Source: Glandiceps talaboti
Lineage: Eukaryota > Hemichordata > Enteropneusta > Spengelidae
Direction of reading: 5' to 3'
Length of the DNA stretch: 45,000 bases
Assembly: GCF_964340395.1 (NCBI RefSeq)
Contig: NC_135559.1
Coordinates: 16,963,550 to 17,008,549, forward strand
Shown here: one piece after another, positions 1 through 10,245 of the stretch
Numbering within the stretch: the first letter of the stretch is position 1
Layout: each line of letters begins with the position of its first letter
The notes under the pieces: generated by a model
Database searches by the model: none
What the model saw: the letters and a program-made list of their open reading frames with translations, nothing else
What the model was told of the DNA's origin: nothing
Program-made: the position numbers and the translations under genes

Positions 1-1489
1 ACAGCATGGTAACCTTTCTTGTGTAGATGTGTATAGAAGTATGTAGAATAGATGAAGACATCATTGTGATTCATACATACTTTACATACCTGTTTTGTCC
101 ACTTGTTGACAGCATGGTAACCTTTCTTGTGTAGATGTGTATAGAAGTATGTAGAATAGATGAAGACATCATTGTAATTCGTACATACTTTACATACCTG
201 TTTTGTCCACTTATTGACAGCATGGTAACCTTTCTTGTGTAGATGTGTATAGAAGTATGTAGAATAGATGAAGACATCATTGTGATTCATACATACTTTA
301 CATACCTGTTTTGTCCACTTGTTGACAGCGCATGGTAACCTTTCTTGTGTAGATGTGTATAGAAGTATGTAGAATAGATGAAGACATCATTGTAATTCAT
401 ACATATTTTACATACCTGTTTTGTCCACTTGTTGACAGCATGGTAACCTTTCTTGTGTAGATGTGTATAGAAGTATGTATAATAGATGAAGACATCATTG
501 TAATTCATACATACTTTACATACCTGTTTTGTCCACTTGTTGACAGCATGGTAACCTTTCTTGTGTAGATGTGTATAGAAGTATGTATAATAGATGAAGA
601 CATCATTGTAATTCATACATACTTTACATACCTGTTTTGTCCACTTGTTGACAGCATGGTAACCTTTCTTGTGTAGATGTGTATAGAAGTATGTATAATA
701 GATGAAGACATCATTGTAATTCATACATACTTTACATACCTGTTTTGTCCACTTGTTGACAGCATGGTAACCTTTCTTGTGTAGATGTGTATAGAAGTAT
801 GTAGAATAGATGAAGACATCATTGTAATTCATACATACTTTACATACCTGTTTTGTCCACTTGTTGACAGCATGGTAACCTTTCTTGTGTAGATGTGTAT
901 AGAAGTATGTAGAATAGATGAAGACATCATTGTAATTCATACATACTTTACATACCTGTTTTGTCCACTTGTTGACAGCATGGTAACCTTTCTTGTGTAG
1001 ATGTGTATAGAAGTATGTAGAATAGATGAAGACATTGTAATTCATACATACTTTACATACCTGTGTCCACTTGTTGACAGCATGGTAACCTTTCTTGTGT
1101 AGATGTGTATAGAAGTATGTAGAATAGATGAAGACATCATTGTGATTCATACATACTTTACATACCTGTTTTGTCCACTTGTTGACAGCATGGTAACCTT
1201 TCTTGTGTAGATGTGTATAGAAGTATGTATAATAGATGAAGACATCATTGTAATTCATACATACTTTACATACCTGTTTTGTCCACTTGTTGACAGCATG
1301 GTAACCTTTCTTGTGTAGATGTGTATAGAAGTATGTAGAATAGATGAAGACATCATTGTAATTCGTACATACTTTACATACCTGTTTTGTCCACTTGTTG
1401 ACAGCATGGTAACCTTTCTTGTGTAGATGTGTATAGAAGTATGTAGAATAGATGAAGACATCATTGTAATTCATACATATTTTACATAC
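1..1489 (-). repeat. 108-bp minisatellite made of a SENP exon end plus its 5' splice site
   Basis: Tandem array, 108 bp per unit (36 codons). It continues past the left edge of the window. Read on the minus strand, each unit is about the last 91 nt of the SENP catalytic-domain exon (ending W-T-K-Q) followed by about 17 nt of intron starting GTATGTAAAG. Every unit therefore carries a copy of the exon's 5' splice site, but none has a polypyrimidine tract or acceptor AG. Donor G positions are 1489 (the true exon's), 1381, 1273, 1165, 1060, 955, 847, 739, 631, 523, 415, 305, 197 and 89. The true exon lies at the right end. Units are nearly identical: the unit ending near 1060 has lost 3 nt at two places (frame kept), and the unit near 328 has a 2-nt GC insertion (frame lost). 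Translation across the intronic part is open (V-C-K-V-C-M-N-Y-N), giving one 441-codon frame from 1612 to 287. Confidence 0.93.
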
Positions 1490-1612
1490 CTGTTTTGTCC
1501 ACTTGTTGACAGCATGGTAACCTTTCTTGTGTAGATGTGTATAGAAGTATGTAGAATAGATGAAGACATCATTGTGATTCCTCATTAACAATTCATGATA
1601 CCCATTAATCAC
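1490..1612 (-). CDS. SENP/Ulp1 SUMO-protease catalytic-domain exon (seed of the array)
   Basis: This is an internal exon of 41 codons. It begins after the acceptor CTGTACAG and ends at AAACAG|GTATGT. It encodes V-I-N-G-Y-H-E-L-L-M, then the S-T-Y-F-Y...G-Y-H-A-V-N-K-W-T-K-Q stretch. Together with the upstream exon ending W-L-N-D-N this reproduces the C48 (Ulp1/SENP) core pattern WLND-x-VIN-x-Y, then a TFFY-like block and GY-x-x-V-x-x-WTK, closest in my reading to SENP3/SENP5. SENPs remove SUMO from proteins in the nucleus. The catalytic His, Asp and Cys would be encoded further downstream on the minus strand, beyond position 1, so catalysis cannot be judged here. Both ends are phase 0. This exon's 3' three quarters are the source of the adjoining array. 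Confidence 0.9.
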
Positions 1613-2679
1613 CTGTACAGGTAGAATGTGAAAAATAAGATGTCTAAGTTATTTATTAGTCTAAAACCTGATATATTTTGGACCTAGAAAAATAGCATCA
1701 TTATGTGTGCATTGTGTATACATGTATTATAAAATAAATTTATATTGCACTTAATCTGTGCAATTGAAGCTCGAAGTACAGAAGTGAAATGCACTAATAG
1801 AATAGGGTGACCCTTTTTTTCTGTTTCTCATTATCCGACCGACACAAATTTTCAGCTCTGACATAAAATGAGAAAATATTTTTATTTGTGCCCACCCTTA
1901 ATATTTTGTGGAACAGTGCCCTCTCTGGTAATAAGCAAGTGTCTAGACTGTTGATGTTGTCATCTACACTTATGGCAGCAGCAATGACACTTGCTCATGA
2001 ACAGAGCATTGATTCCAAAACAGAAATTATTCAAGTAGGGGGCTAAGAAAATGCCAATTGTGTAGAGAAGCTGGGAAAGGTGTGTCTTGTTACCAGGAAT
2101 CCAATAAAAAGAAGATAGAAAGGAGGAAAAGGAGACACAGAGAAACATGGAGAAAATGATTGTTTTAAAACTTTTCTTTTTTTTTAAAATTGACTGACCA
2201 ACCCCGAGCTCGTACTTACAAGTAGCCAACCACAATCCGTCTTACAATATAACACTCAATGTTTGAAATTGAAAGAAAGAGAACCTTGAAACAATAGCGA
2301 ACAGAGCACTTTGGAGTACTGTACCCGTATGTTTCAGCACATTATGCATTCTCATTCATTGAGTCAATTCACTCAGTACTATCGCATGGCTTGAGAAAAC
2401 CTATGGTATTATGTCAGATGTAGGTAACGATCACTCACAAAAAGAACATACAACAGTAAATGTAAGAGCTAAAAAGAGATTGCACAGAGTAAACTATGTT
2501 TGTACACTGCTTTTTAATCAGATTGGGGCAGTGGTATAAAGTTCTAAGCTAGCATGTCACTACCATAAGAAATCAAACAGGAAAGAAGAATGAGGAATTT
2601 TTTGCAGACTACTTTTTGAAAATCTCTAAACATGCATAAATACTATAATTTGTACCATAGGGTCTATGCTTGTACTCAC
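1613..2679 (-). other. Intron of the SENP-like gene
   Basis: Non-coding stretch between the donor AAT|GTGAGT at 2679 and the acceptor CTGTACAG ending at 1613. The longest open frame inside it (minus strand, 2235-1960) is hydrophobic, has no splice support and matches no protein I recognise. No recognisable repeat was seen. Confidence 0.7.
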
Positions 2680-2845
2680 ATTATCATTCAACCAGTTATC
2701 TCCCTCTAATGTCTTCATATCATCAGCTGATAGTTCATAACAACCAATGCGTACAGTTATTCTTTTCTTCTGAGTATTTGGATCTGACATCCAGGAACTC
2801 GGTCTCAGTTTCAGATGATTGAAGACAGATTGGATAAAAGTATAC
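2680..2845 (-). CDS. SENP-like protease exon ending at the WLND motif
   Basis: This exon is 166 nt, from the acceptor TTTATCACAG to the donor AAT|GTGAGT. It completes an Arg codon shared with the previous exon and reads R-Y-T-F-I-Q-S-V-F-N-H-L-K, then I-T-V-R-I-G-C-Y-E-L-S-A-D-D-M-K-T-L-E-G, then D-N-W-L-N-D-N. The last part is the conserved start of the Ulp1 fold (hydrophobic-LS-x-x-D-x-x-x-L-x-x-x-x-WLND). The preceding F-I-Q...N-H-L-K region resembles the linker before the catalytic domain in SENP3/5. It ends in phase 0, joining directly to V-I-N-G-Y in the next exon. Confidence 0.9.
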
Positions 2846-3178
2846 CTGTGATAAAAAAAATATTGAAACTTTGCTTAGTAAAGTTGGTACCTTTAAAATG
2901 ACGGTGTGGTTTGTTTCAATAGTTGTGAAACGCCTAACACCCTTTTTTTCCATAATGCCTTGCCCCATACAGTGTAAAGAAAATCTCTTTGAAGTTAGAT
3001 TTGTCCAAATTAAGAGAAGTTGTGTGATGCAGGGTTGGTAGAACTAGAAAAGACTTTTTTGGGGTCCCCAAGGGTTGAGATATGCAGCTAAGATAAATTC
3101 AGTCTCACCTTTGCTCTCTTCAGTGTGGGTAACTACATGGATATGAACTTGAAACTTATCAATATATGACCTACTTAC

Positions 3179-3275
3179 CTTCTTGATAAGTCTTTTTTGA
3201 ATATTTTCTGAAGTTCTTCAAATACCATTCTTATACTCAATCCATTCTGTTTGTGAAATCGCTTTCGAAAGATGC
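3179..3275 (-). CDS. SENP-like protease exon, helical linker before catalytic domain
   Basis: This exon is 97 nt, from the acceptor CAACATCAG to the donor AGAAG|GTAAGTAG. It reads G-I-F-R-K-R-F-H-K-Q-N-G-L-S, then I-R-M-V-F-E-E-L-Q-K-I-F-K-K-D-L-S-R. The V-F-E-E-L-Q-K-I-F block corresponds in position and pattern to the helix just ahead of the SENP3/5 catalytic domain. The phase (2 nt in, 2 nt out) joins the downstream exon exactly. Joining to the upstream long exon requires a weak donor (AAAG|GTTGGT); the stronger-looking donor 4 nt further on would shift the frame. Confidence 0.8.
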
Positions 3276-3528
3276 CTGATGTTGAAAAAGAAAAAAAGAT
3301 GACCCCACTAAAATTGTAGACTTAGTTACTATTTGTAAGACCACTGTGACTCTCTAGTTTTCCAAGACTTCTTGCCTTAATTACTTTTCTAAAATTCATG
3401 ACACATTTATACATGTAATCATGGAATACTGGTTTCTGGCAGCTAACATGTACAGTACTATCAGGCTATAACAGCACTGGGCTAGCACTCATGGTGTTAA
3501 CACAGGGCAGGCACAGTGCCATCTTGCC

Positions 3529-3530
<2 letters not shown>

Positions 3531-3586
<56 letters not shown>
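3531..3586. repeat. (TG)n microsatellite
   Basis: Uninterrupted TG dinucleotide run of about 28 units inside an intron of the SENP-like gene. Confidence 0.95.
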
Positions 3587-3587
<1 letters not shown>

Positions 3588-3783
3588 ATGTGTGTTATCT
3601 AGTGAAAGGGTTAATACCTACACCAACACACCAGACTACTGACCCACTTTTAACATCAGACTGACATATTACTCAGTGCTAACAAATTGGAAAGGGGTTC
3701 TTGAGCTGTACATTATTCTAAAAAATGCTGACATCAGGCGAAAGTCAGTGTAATTTTTTTCAGTTGGGAAAGACTTTACCAAC

Positions 3784-5080
3784 CTTTCATATTAGAGACA
3801 ATCTTCTCTTTAGATATTTTCTTCTCTCCTATAACCTCCACAATCATCACATCATCATCATTGAGGCTGCCCTTTTCATCAACTTGTCTCTCCATCTTGC
3901 ATACACTACTTTGATGTTTCCCAGTACCAGATTTCTTAACTGCTCTCACCAAACCACTACCATGACAACCAGCTCCACTCCCAACAACATCATGTCTGTC
4001 TGTTGTAGAGATATCATCACCCCTCATCCCAATGTCATGTCTGTTACCTGATATTTTTACATTTTCACTTAAATGACTGCACCCTTCTCCCACTATGGTT
4101 TGTTTTTCTATAATACTGCCATTATCTACTGTGTTCCCAATGTCATGTCTTGTACTTGATATTTTTACATTCTTGTTATCTACAAAACGTAGTCCTGCTG
4201 TAACCACAGTTTGTCTATCTTGTTGTTTGTGGTTCCTATTTTTGGTTCTTCTTTTTGTCTTTATCTTTCTTTTTGGCCCTTCCTCATGACCGTTGAGGTC
4301 AACCATCTGACCTTTGTCATAAAATTTCTTGTCTATTTTATGTTTGGTTTCTGTTTCTTGGTACTTGACAGTTTGAGTTACATTCTTTCCTGTCACACTT
4401 TGTGTAAACACAGATTTATTCTGAGTCTCATCATCAACATTTTTTATGCTTTCCTTTGCTTTACTTTTCTGCTTCTGACTAGCATTTCTGTCAACTACTG
4501 GATTTTTTCCTGTCTGTAAATCACAACTATTCTTCACACTACATCCTGAGTTTTCTGAGGTAACTTTTGATGATGTGCAATCGCCCTCTAGTGGCAGCAG
4601 ACATGCAGCAAATATTCTAGGTTTCAGTCTTAGGGTTTTGTCAGATGCTGGTAAATCTGTCTTTTTCTTTTCAACTTCCTGTTTATTTTCATGATTTATG
4701 TTGCCTTTCTTGACTGATGTACCATCATTTTTTAAGCAAGTATTATCTCTAAGTTTAAGTGTTAGTCTTAGCCTTGGCTTCTTCTTTCGTCTGCTATCAA
4801 TACATGGATTTTCTCTTTTTAAGGAATTAGTCCTACAAATCAAATACTTATAATCAACATTTGTACTTGAACTTTTATCACATCTTGGTGATTCCTTTGC
4901 AGAATTCTTATTTACAAAGACAGTATCTCCTTCTCTCACAAACTGACAGACTTTGTGTTTTGGACTCAGTTTCTGGAAGGAACGGTTGTAGACAGACACT
5001 TGAGTATTCTGTATGACTTTGGAGATGAGTAACTGGTTTAGGAAATGTGAGGTGCTACTTGATCTTGACACAGTAATATT
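3784..5080 (-). CDS. Long basic, disordered N-terminal exon of the SENP-like gene
   Basis: About 1.3 kb of uninterrupted coding frame behind a good acceptor (CATCCACAG at 5081); there is no ATG near the start, so it is read as an internal exon entered in phase 0. The protein is rich in Lys, Arg, Ser, Thr and Asp with few hydrophobic stretches, and has basic clusters such as R-R-K-K-K-P-R-L-R-L and K-R-K-I-K-T-K-R-R-T-K that look like nuclear or nucleolar localisation signals. Near the C-terminal end is D-D-D-V-M-I-V-E-V-I, an acidic-flanked hydrophobic SUMO-interacting motif, which suits a SUMO protease. Two short blocks (V-K-I-S-S-T-R-H-D-I-G-N and V-K-I-S-G-N-R-H-D-I-G-M) form a degenerate internal repeat. 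The donor is either at 3783 (weak, frame-correct) or 3779 (better match, frame-breaking). Assignment to the SENP gene rests on orientation, phase and the motif. Confidence 0.75.
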
Positions 5081-5506
5081 CTGTGGATGACAAAGAAAAA
5101 TTTGAATAAATAATTACAGAAAATGAATACATCATATCCAAATGGAACTGACAAACTCTTCTACTTTTGGCAAACTATGAAAACAGGACTGTGTTAGAGT
5201 GGTCCAGCCTTACCTGTCAACCTCACCTGTTAAGTTAGCAGTGTTTTTAACTTAAAGTTTTTAAACCCAAAGTCCCAAGTTGTAAATCTGGTAAAATGTT
5301 ACATTGAAAACCTCATATATAGGTTTCCATTCTGCTACTTTGGAATATTCCCAATATTCAATGTGATGACTTTGGTCAGGTGCATGGGGCTACATGTAGC
5401 CTGGGATAGTGACTTGAGATCTATGGTTGATTTAACCTGTTAAATTACATTGTACCTGGTTTATACCATATATAAACCATGACTATAGATACTCTTAGGG
5501 GTGGAC

Positions 5507-5660
5507 CATTTGATATCCTGGGGGGGGGGGACTTGGAAGATTTGGAGAAAAAAAAGACGCCAAATGGATTTGCTTGAAAAAAAATCCAGATATACATGTA
5601 CATGTAAGTGGGTGATGGGAAAAAAAAGACGGACCATTGCTGCTAGGAAAAAAATTCTTG
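5507..5660 (+). repeat. Dispersed repeat with G tract (CCATTTGAT..TGGGGG type)
   Basis: The block GGACCATTTGATATCCTG is followed by 11 G, then runs of A broken by short unique words and the word GGACCATTGC near 5635. The same opening words occur on the opposite strand at 26334-26365 (C tract, then AAGAAATCAAATGGTTC), so this is a dispersed family, here inside an intron of the SENP-like gene. No coding potential is apparent. Confidence 0.6.
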
Positions 5661-6002
5661 CCAGGGATATGATGCACAACATCCAAAAATATTCTGGCAG
5701 TAGCTCTAGTGTGATATACAACCCAACACAGTTTCAAGTTAAAAGAACAATAACTTAGAATTTATGTACACTCACTTCTGTATAAAAAAAGATGAAAATC
5801 TGATAAAACAATAAATGATCAGAAACAAAGACGATCATCATAACATGTTTTACATACATGCGGTGTTCAAAAGTAACATTGATTGGCAATTATACATTCT
5901 TGGGAAATTTTAACTATTAACTGAAAACAACAACAACACTTCAACAAAACCAAATGTTTGTCAAAAAATACTGGAAAACATCAAAACTTTAATAAAAGCG
6001 CC

Positions 6003-6443
6003 AATGGTGTAGTAGCACAACTGTAGACAGTACAATTAAATCCCTTACAAAACTGAACTGCTAAGTTAACAGTTTGCAGGCCTGTGAACTGTTAGTACTA
6101 ACAGTCGAACTGCTAATCTTAACAGTTGTTGGAATATCTTAGCAGTTAGAGAAATTTCTAAAAATTTGAACTGCTAGTATATTGCTCTTAGCATGTAAAG
6201 CACAAGTTTAAACTGCTAATATGAATGGCCCTTAGCAGTAGCAAATTCTGCATGCTAAGCCCAACTGCTACTATGACTAGGCCTTAGCAGTTGAAAACTG
6301 TGCATGCTAAGTGCAACTGCCAAAACTGGTTTTATGACTTGGCCTTAGCAGTTGCAGATTCTGCATGCTAAGCTCAACTGCTACTATGACTAGGCCTTAG
6401 CTGTTGAAAATTGTGCATGCTAAGTGTAACTGGTGTAGTAGCA
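6003..6443. repeat. Foldback/MITE-like element built of CTTAGCAGTT words
   Basis: Dense direct and inverted copies of AACTGCTAAG / CTTAGCAGTT and GCATGCTAAG. Between about 6249 and 6430 an imperfect tandem of about 52-61 bp repeats (TGCATGCTAAG, then AACTGC, then GGCCTTAGCAGTTG). The block is bounded by the direct repeat TGGTGTAGTAGCA at about 6005 and 6432. A relative in the opposite orientation lies at 10770-11110 and shares ATCCCTTACAAAACT and CAGGCCTG. Confidence 0.7.
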
Positions 6444-6814
6444 AAAAAATAACAGTTCGAAGTACTAGAACAGAGATCTCTGAGTATTTATACTGTGTTT
6501 TGTTTAAATCTGGCCTGTGGTTGCTGTAACAGTGTAACATTTGAAATCTAAGTCATTTATTAACTTATGTAAAAATTCCACATTGATGTTAGACGACGTT
6601 TTACAATAATCAGTTTGCAGTTTAATACATATTGGTTTATTAATATCATATCATATTATCATATCAAGTACAGCTAAAGAGCATGAGCTGATCAAGAGTC
6701 AAATACTAAAGGTACAACAGTCTAGAGTTCACTATATTTATCGTGTATCCAGTTACTACTACAGTTTTGCAACTATAAATACAAGTACAACAAAGAAATA
6801 CTTATATTCCATAC

Positions 6815-6976
6815 AATATTTTCACGAGCTTTCTTTTGTTTAATTGGGAGTTCGTTAATCATCAAATAGGCTGACCACATGCTCACTCTCGAACACAGCA
6901 ACTCCATCGCGATCGGTGCAATTGCCTCCCTTTTTACAGTGTATCCTAGCTCTGGATGGAACGACGTGTCGAACAT
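6815..6976 (-). CDS. Possible first coding exon of the SENP-like gene
   Basis: This is a 54-codon open frame from ATG at 6976, reading M-F-D-T-S-F-H-P-E-L-G-Y-T-V-K and ending K-K-A-R-E-N-I at a possible donor ATT|GTATGG. It lies in a CpG-richer patch next to a divergent start at 7314. The end is phase 0, matching the entry phase of the next minus-strand exon at 5080, which is why I link them. I do not recognise the protein sequence, the donor is weak, and the frame also runs on a further 14 codons to a stop at about 6773. It could instead be a separate small gene or a 5' exon of unknown kind. Confidence 0.4.
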
Positions 6977-7313
6977 CGTAGCGCATACACCCAGAGCTGT
7001 GTACCCCAACAACTTAAATGGGTGAGAATACGTAACGTAAATGGGTGAAGTATGACGTCATAAAATGTTACCAGTCGTGGTCCACACGGAAGCCCATGGT
7101 ATTTGATTGATACACTATTGAAAAAGAGTTACACTCGTGCATCATTGCTACTATGCAGACGATATAAATACGTGAAATAGGGTTGGCAATTTAGCAGTGG
7201 ATTTTGCTACATGAGATATACGAATATTTGACCTATGACCCAGTTGAAACTGGCCAATCACTTTGCTTGCCGCGTCTTTTCTTCCAACGGACAGTGTACG
7301 TATGTGATTCAAC
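6977..7313. promoter_or_regulatory. Candidate bidirectional promoter with CRE
   Basis: A 337-bp interval separates a minus-strand ATG (6976) from a plus-strand ATG (7314). Around it CpG dinucleotides are frequent compared with the AT-rich surroundings. TGACGTCA, a full CRE/ATF palindrome, lies at 7053-7060, next to two copies of TAAATGGGTGA and a TACGTAACG word. A head-to-head arrangement with a CRE in a CpG-rich gap is typical of shared housekeeping promoters. No TATA box is obvious. Confidence 0.5.
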
Positions 7314-7521
7314 ATGGCAGCCTCGCACATTTTCGTCCAACTGTATTTCCCTTTTGACAGTACATTGATCATAAAAAGGGCCGATGAATTAGACGACGAT
7401 ACAAATGTCGAAGTAGGAGTGAGGGTTACATGTAACTTCGAAACAGAGGAAATAACTGAAAGTGGCGAAGCGGTAGTTCACCCACAAGAATACGAGGGAG
7501 TGGTGGTATACCATTCGGCGG
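7314..7521 (+). CDS. First exon of an unrecognised / BEN-locus protein
   Basis: ATG in context AACATGG opens a 69-codon frame that ends at G|GTAAGT (donor at 7522). It begins M-A-A-S-H-I-F-V-Q-L-Y-F-P-F and continues with an acidic mid-part (D-E-L-D-D-D-T-N-V-E-V-G-V) and V-H-P-Q-E-Y-E-G-V-V-V-Y-H-S-A. Codon use, start context and donor all look real. I do not recognise the family. It lies upstream of BEN-like exons on the same strand and may be the start of that gene, but its exit phase (1 nt) does not match the next block at 8608, so an unseen exon, an indel or separate genes are all possible. Confidence 0.6.
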
Positions 7522-8607
7522 GTAAGTTATCTTATTTCAACCCACATTTGATTTCCAATGTCTGTTGTATTACCTGACATATATGGTTATGATAAATTCT
7601 GTGACAATTTGAACATTTTACAGTTAATAATAATAAGGCTTTTTGATCAAAGATTCATACACATGGGTTGCGTTATTCAACGTTCGGGACGCAATGCATT
7701 TGCCGTTGACTTGTCACCTGTGAGTCAGTCCTTGGAACCATCAGTGTTCAATGTCATCAATGACTGTTACAGTGTACTACTTTGAAGAGAGATTGGAAAC
7801 ATGATTTTGAAGAAAGAACAATATTAAAACAATGAAAAATAAGTGACCATGTACAAAGACAAAGTATGACATGGCCACAGTGCATTGTCACTGATACGTG
7901 TCACAGTAACGAGCTCGAGAGAATTTGGTAAATTAGTGCAGACTTGCATAACGTCGTCAAAGTAATGCCGTTATTATATCAGATCTTTAGTTATCTGTTC
8001 AAATTTAATCCGAAAACCTGCTAGCTGTAGTTTAACATCGTAAATTGTATGATGCTGAATTACCTTCAAAAATTGCGGGAAATGATGCCACAAACTATTT
8101 CACAGTTTTGGAGTGCTCAGCAGTGCTATGGCAAGTCTCATGCACCACAGGTTTCATCAAGACGATATTCCTATGTTTAGTTTGCACATTTCTGTTTGTT
8201 TTGAAATTGTTCATGCCCTTGATATTTATTTTCAAAGCATTGCAAATTTTCTGTGAAAACTATCAAAGACTGACTAGAAAAAAAGTCTGAGACTAAGAAA
8301 GAACATTAGTTTTTCGTTCAATTATAATCTGAAAACATCCTTTCTAAACATAGTGTGTATGTGTGCTTGGATTTATTATGAAAGAATGTTTTTTTTTTTA
8401 AAAATGTATGGATATGAGTGATAATACATGTAGAGTGTGTTCACATTGAATTACAGTTATTATTACAGAAACGAAGGTTCTAATTTTTTTTAAAAGAAGA
8501 GGAAAAGAAATTCCCTTACACATAAACTTAGCTTGTGTTGCTTTAAAAAGTAACAATCCTTCAAGTTAAGGAAGTTTATACTTAATCATATGTTGTTACT
8601 TTTGCAG

Positions 8608-8722
8608 GAAAGGATTCTTGTTAAGATTAAAAACAACCCTAATCTATATGGTGATGTCAAAGTCTCATCTTTAAAGCTGTTCAAGGCAGAGAAGAAGGCT
8701 TCATAGTCGAAAGATTATTTTG
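8608..8722 (+). pseudogene. Exon-like block with in-frame stop, BEN-locus gene
   Basis: Flanked by a good acceptor (ACTTTTGCAG) and donor (TTTTG|GTGAGT). One frame reads E-R-I-L-V-K-I-K-N-N-P-N-L-Y-G-D-V-K-V, then S-S-L-K-L-F-K-A-E-K-K-A-S, then a TAG at 8704-8706, then S-K-D-Y-F and one leftover base that fits the phase of the next exon at 9184. So the same frame connects downstream, but with a nonsense codon. Either this is the true C-terminus of a short protein encoded by 7314-7521 plus this block, or the exon has been inactivated. Confidence 0.5.
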
Positions 8723-8879
8723 GTGAGTAAAATATATATGACACTAGAAGAAATATTGGCTTATCAACAATTTGTTTTATAACTCACACAGGCCGACTAT
8801 TCTTTACACTTGAGAACAGCGAGTTACAACTGTCACAATTATGATGTTTATTTTTAGTCCCAATCAGATGAAGTCCAGG

Positions 8880-9090
8880 ATGAGGACTTATACAATAGGG
8901 TCCATCCGGAGTCATTTCTCAGACATGACTGAAGTGATTTCTCTCAAACTTTGCACAAGGACAACATACTATGGAATACATATGCACTTGGTGCAATGTT
9001 TCTAAAAGTGTTCTTTTCCTAAAAGAATCAGCAAAATTTGCTCTAGCAACCATGACGCACCCTTAGCAACAACCAAATGTCAGTATTTTA
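8880..9090 (+). repeat. Dispersed repeat fragment (TTAGCAAC family)
   Basis: The segment CTAGCAACCATGACGCACC, then CTTAGCAACAACCAAATG, then CAGTATTTTATTTTTGTCAA matches the repeat at 36740-36800 (GACCACGCCCTTAGCAACGA, then CCAAATGGCAGTATATTTTG). The preceding part, including AGTGTTCTTTTCC, also resembles 36680-36720. Non-coding. Confidence 0.6.
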
Positions 9091-9183
9091 TTTTTGTCAA
9101 CACATACTAATTTTATTTTTGAGTGATGATAAATATGTTTTGTTTAGTTTTTTGACATTTTTTTTTGTTATCAATATCTGTAG

Positions 9184-9319
9184 GTGTTCTATTGAATGAA
9201 CTGATTGACATCGTCTTCACCTTTGAAGAGCTTGCAAATAGTTGTGGCATGGGGAAGCGGTTAAAAGAGAAGTGGTGTGGAATCTAAAGTACCCTTGGAC
9301 AGCCATCAAATCGAGGCAA
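9184..9319 (+). pseudogene. BEN-domain exon, frame broken
   Basis: Acceptor ATATCTGTAG, donor GGCAA|GTAAGTAAG. The first part reads V-L-L-N-E-L-I-D-I-V-F-T-F-E-E-L-A-N-S, then C-G-M-G-K-R-L-K-E-K. The last part, in another frame, reads S-K-V-P-L-D-S-H-Q-I-E-A. These two halves match the N-terminal half of a BEN domain (a small helical DNA-binding module: LID-x-VF-x-x-EELA, then LD-x-x-x-IEA). A one-base loss near 9280 separates them, so translation would stop at TAA just after W-C-G-I. Exit phase (1 nt) joins the exon at 10246 perfectly. Confidence 0.55.
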
Positions 9320-10245
9320 GTAAGTAAGTAAGACAATTAAAAGGAGCAATGTATATTGATAATTATTTATCTTGTATTACAGTGAACCAAGATATTAACA
9401 TGCAATGTTATATTCGTGCTAGAAATCAAGTTGATTATTCACATTTAATTTTAGAGCCAACAAGGTATTCAGTGTTGTTTGTGCACATAAACAATGTGTT
9501 GAGAACAATGAAATTTGACATTAGGCTACTGTAATTATAGATGCTTACTGTAAAGTACACATACAGTGCATTAAATAAAAATTTGTTTCTCCTTGTGCCA
9601 TGATAGTGATGGCAGTCGATAGTAACACTGTATGAAAATGTTATCCTGAGTCTGACTTGCATCTAAAATAATTTACATCTACGGTCACACAGTTTTATTT
9701 TCATGTTCATGATTGGGCATAAAATTAAAACTGCCTAAAAATAATTTCCAGTTTCATAGTATTACCTGAAATAGAGTTACACACCCAAATAGAGGCGTAA
9801 TTGTCATAAAATCAAGCAACCGCAAACTTAAAGAAAAAAGAAACCGTCTGATTTTGTGCAGCACAAATATGCCAACTCCACTAATTGCCGGATCCCATGG
9901 TTCCATGCATAGCAACAAATATACTTGTTCCACTCTGACCTCAAGTGTGGCATGAAATATGGCATAGCAGCTATTTGGATTGCTTGAATTTACATTATTT
10001 ACTAGACTACAGATGCAAATGGATGTCTAATGAGCAATGGTTGTTTCTTTGGATTTACTATGCATGTAATAACCCATTTGTCAGCTTTTTGTGTGTAAGA
10101 TATAATATGCATTATGAGTTTAATAAGTTGATTTTTAACAAGTCACTATAACTTTAAAATGCAAATGCTTGAGCTTGGTGTTCCTATGAAAATGCATCCG
10201 TGACTTCAATCAGATACTAATGTACACGTTTTGTTTTATCTATAG

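Noticed and set aside
1-1612. CRISPR-like direct repeat array
   Set aside because: Units are contiguous 108-bp repeats without unique spacers, in an animal gene, and are derived from the adjoining exon.
3725-4519. Plus-strand frames over the SENP long exon
   Set aside because: Antisense shadows of a well-supported minus-strand exon.
8045-8290. 81-codon frame with a hydrophobic middle (possible membrane protein)
   Set aside because: No splice support, no family resemblance and composition explained by AT-rich intron sequence between two exon-like blocks.
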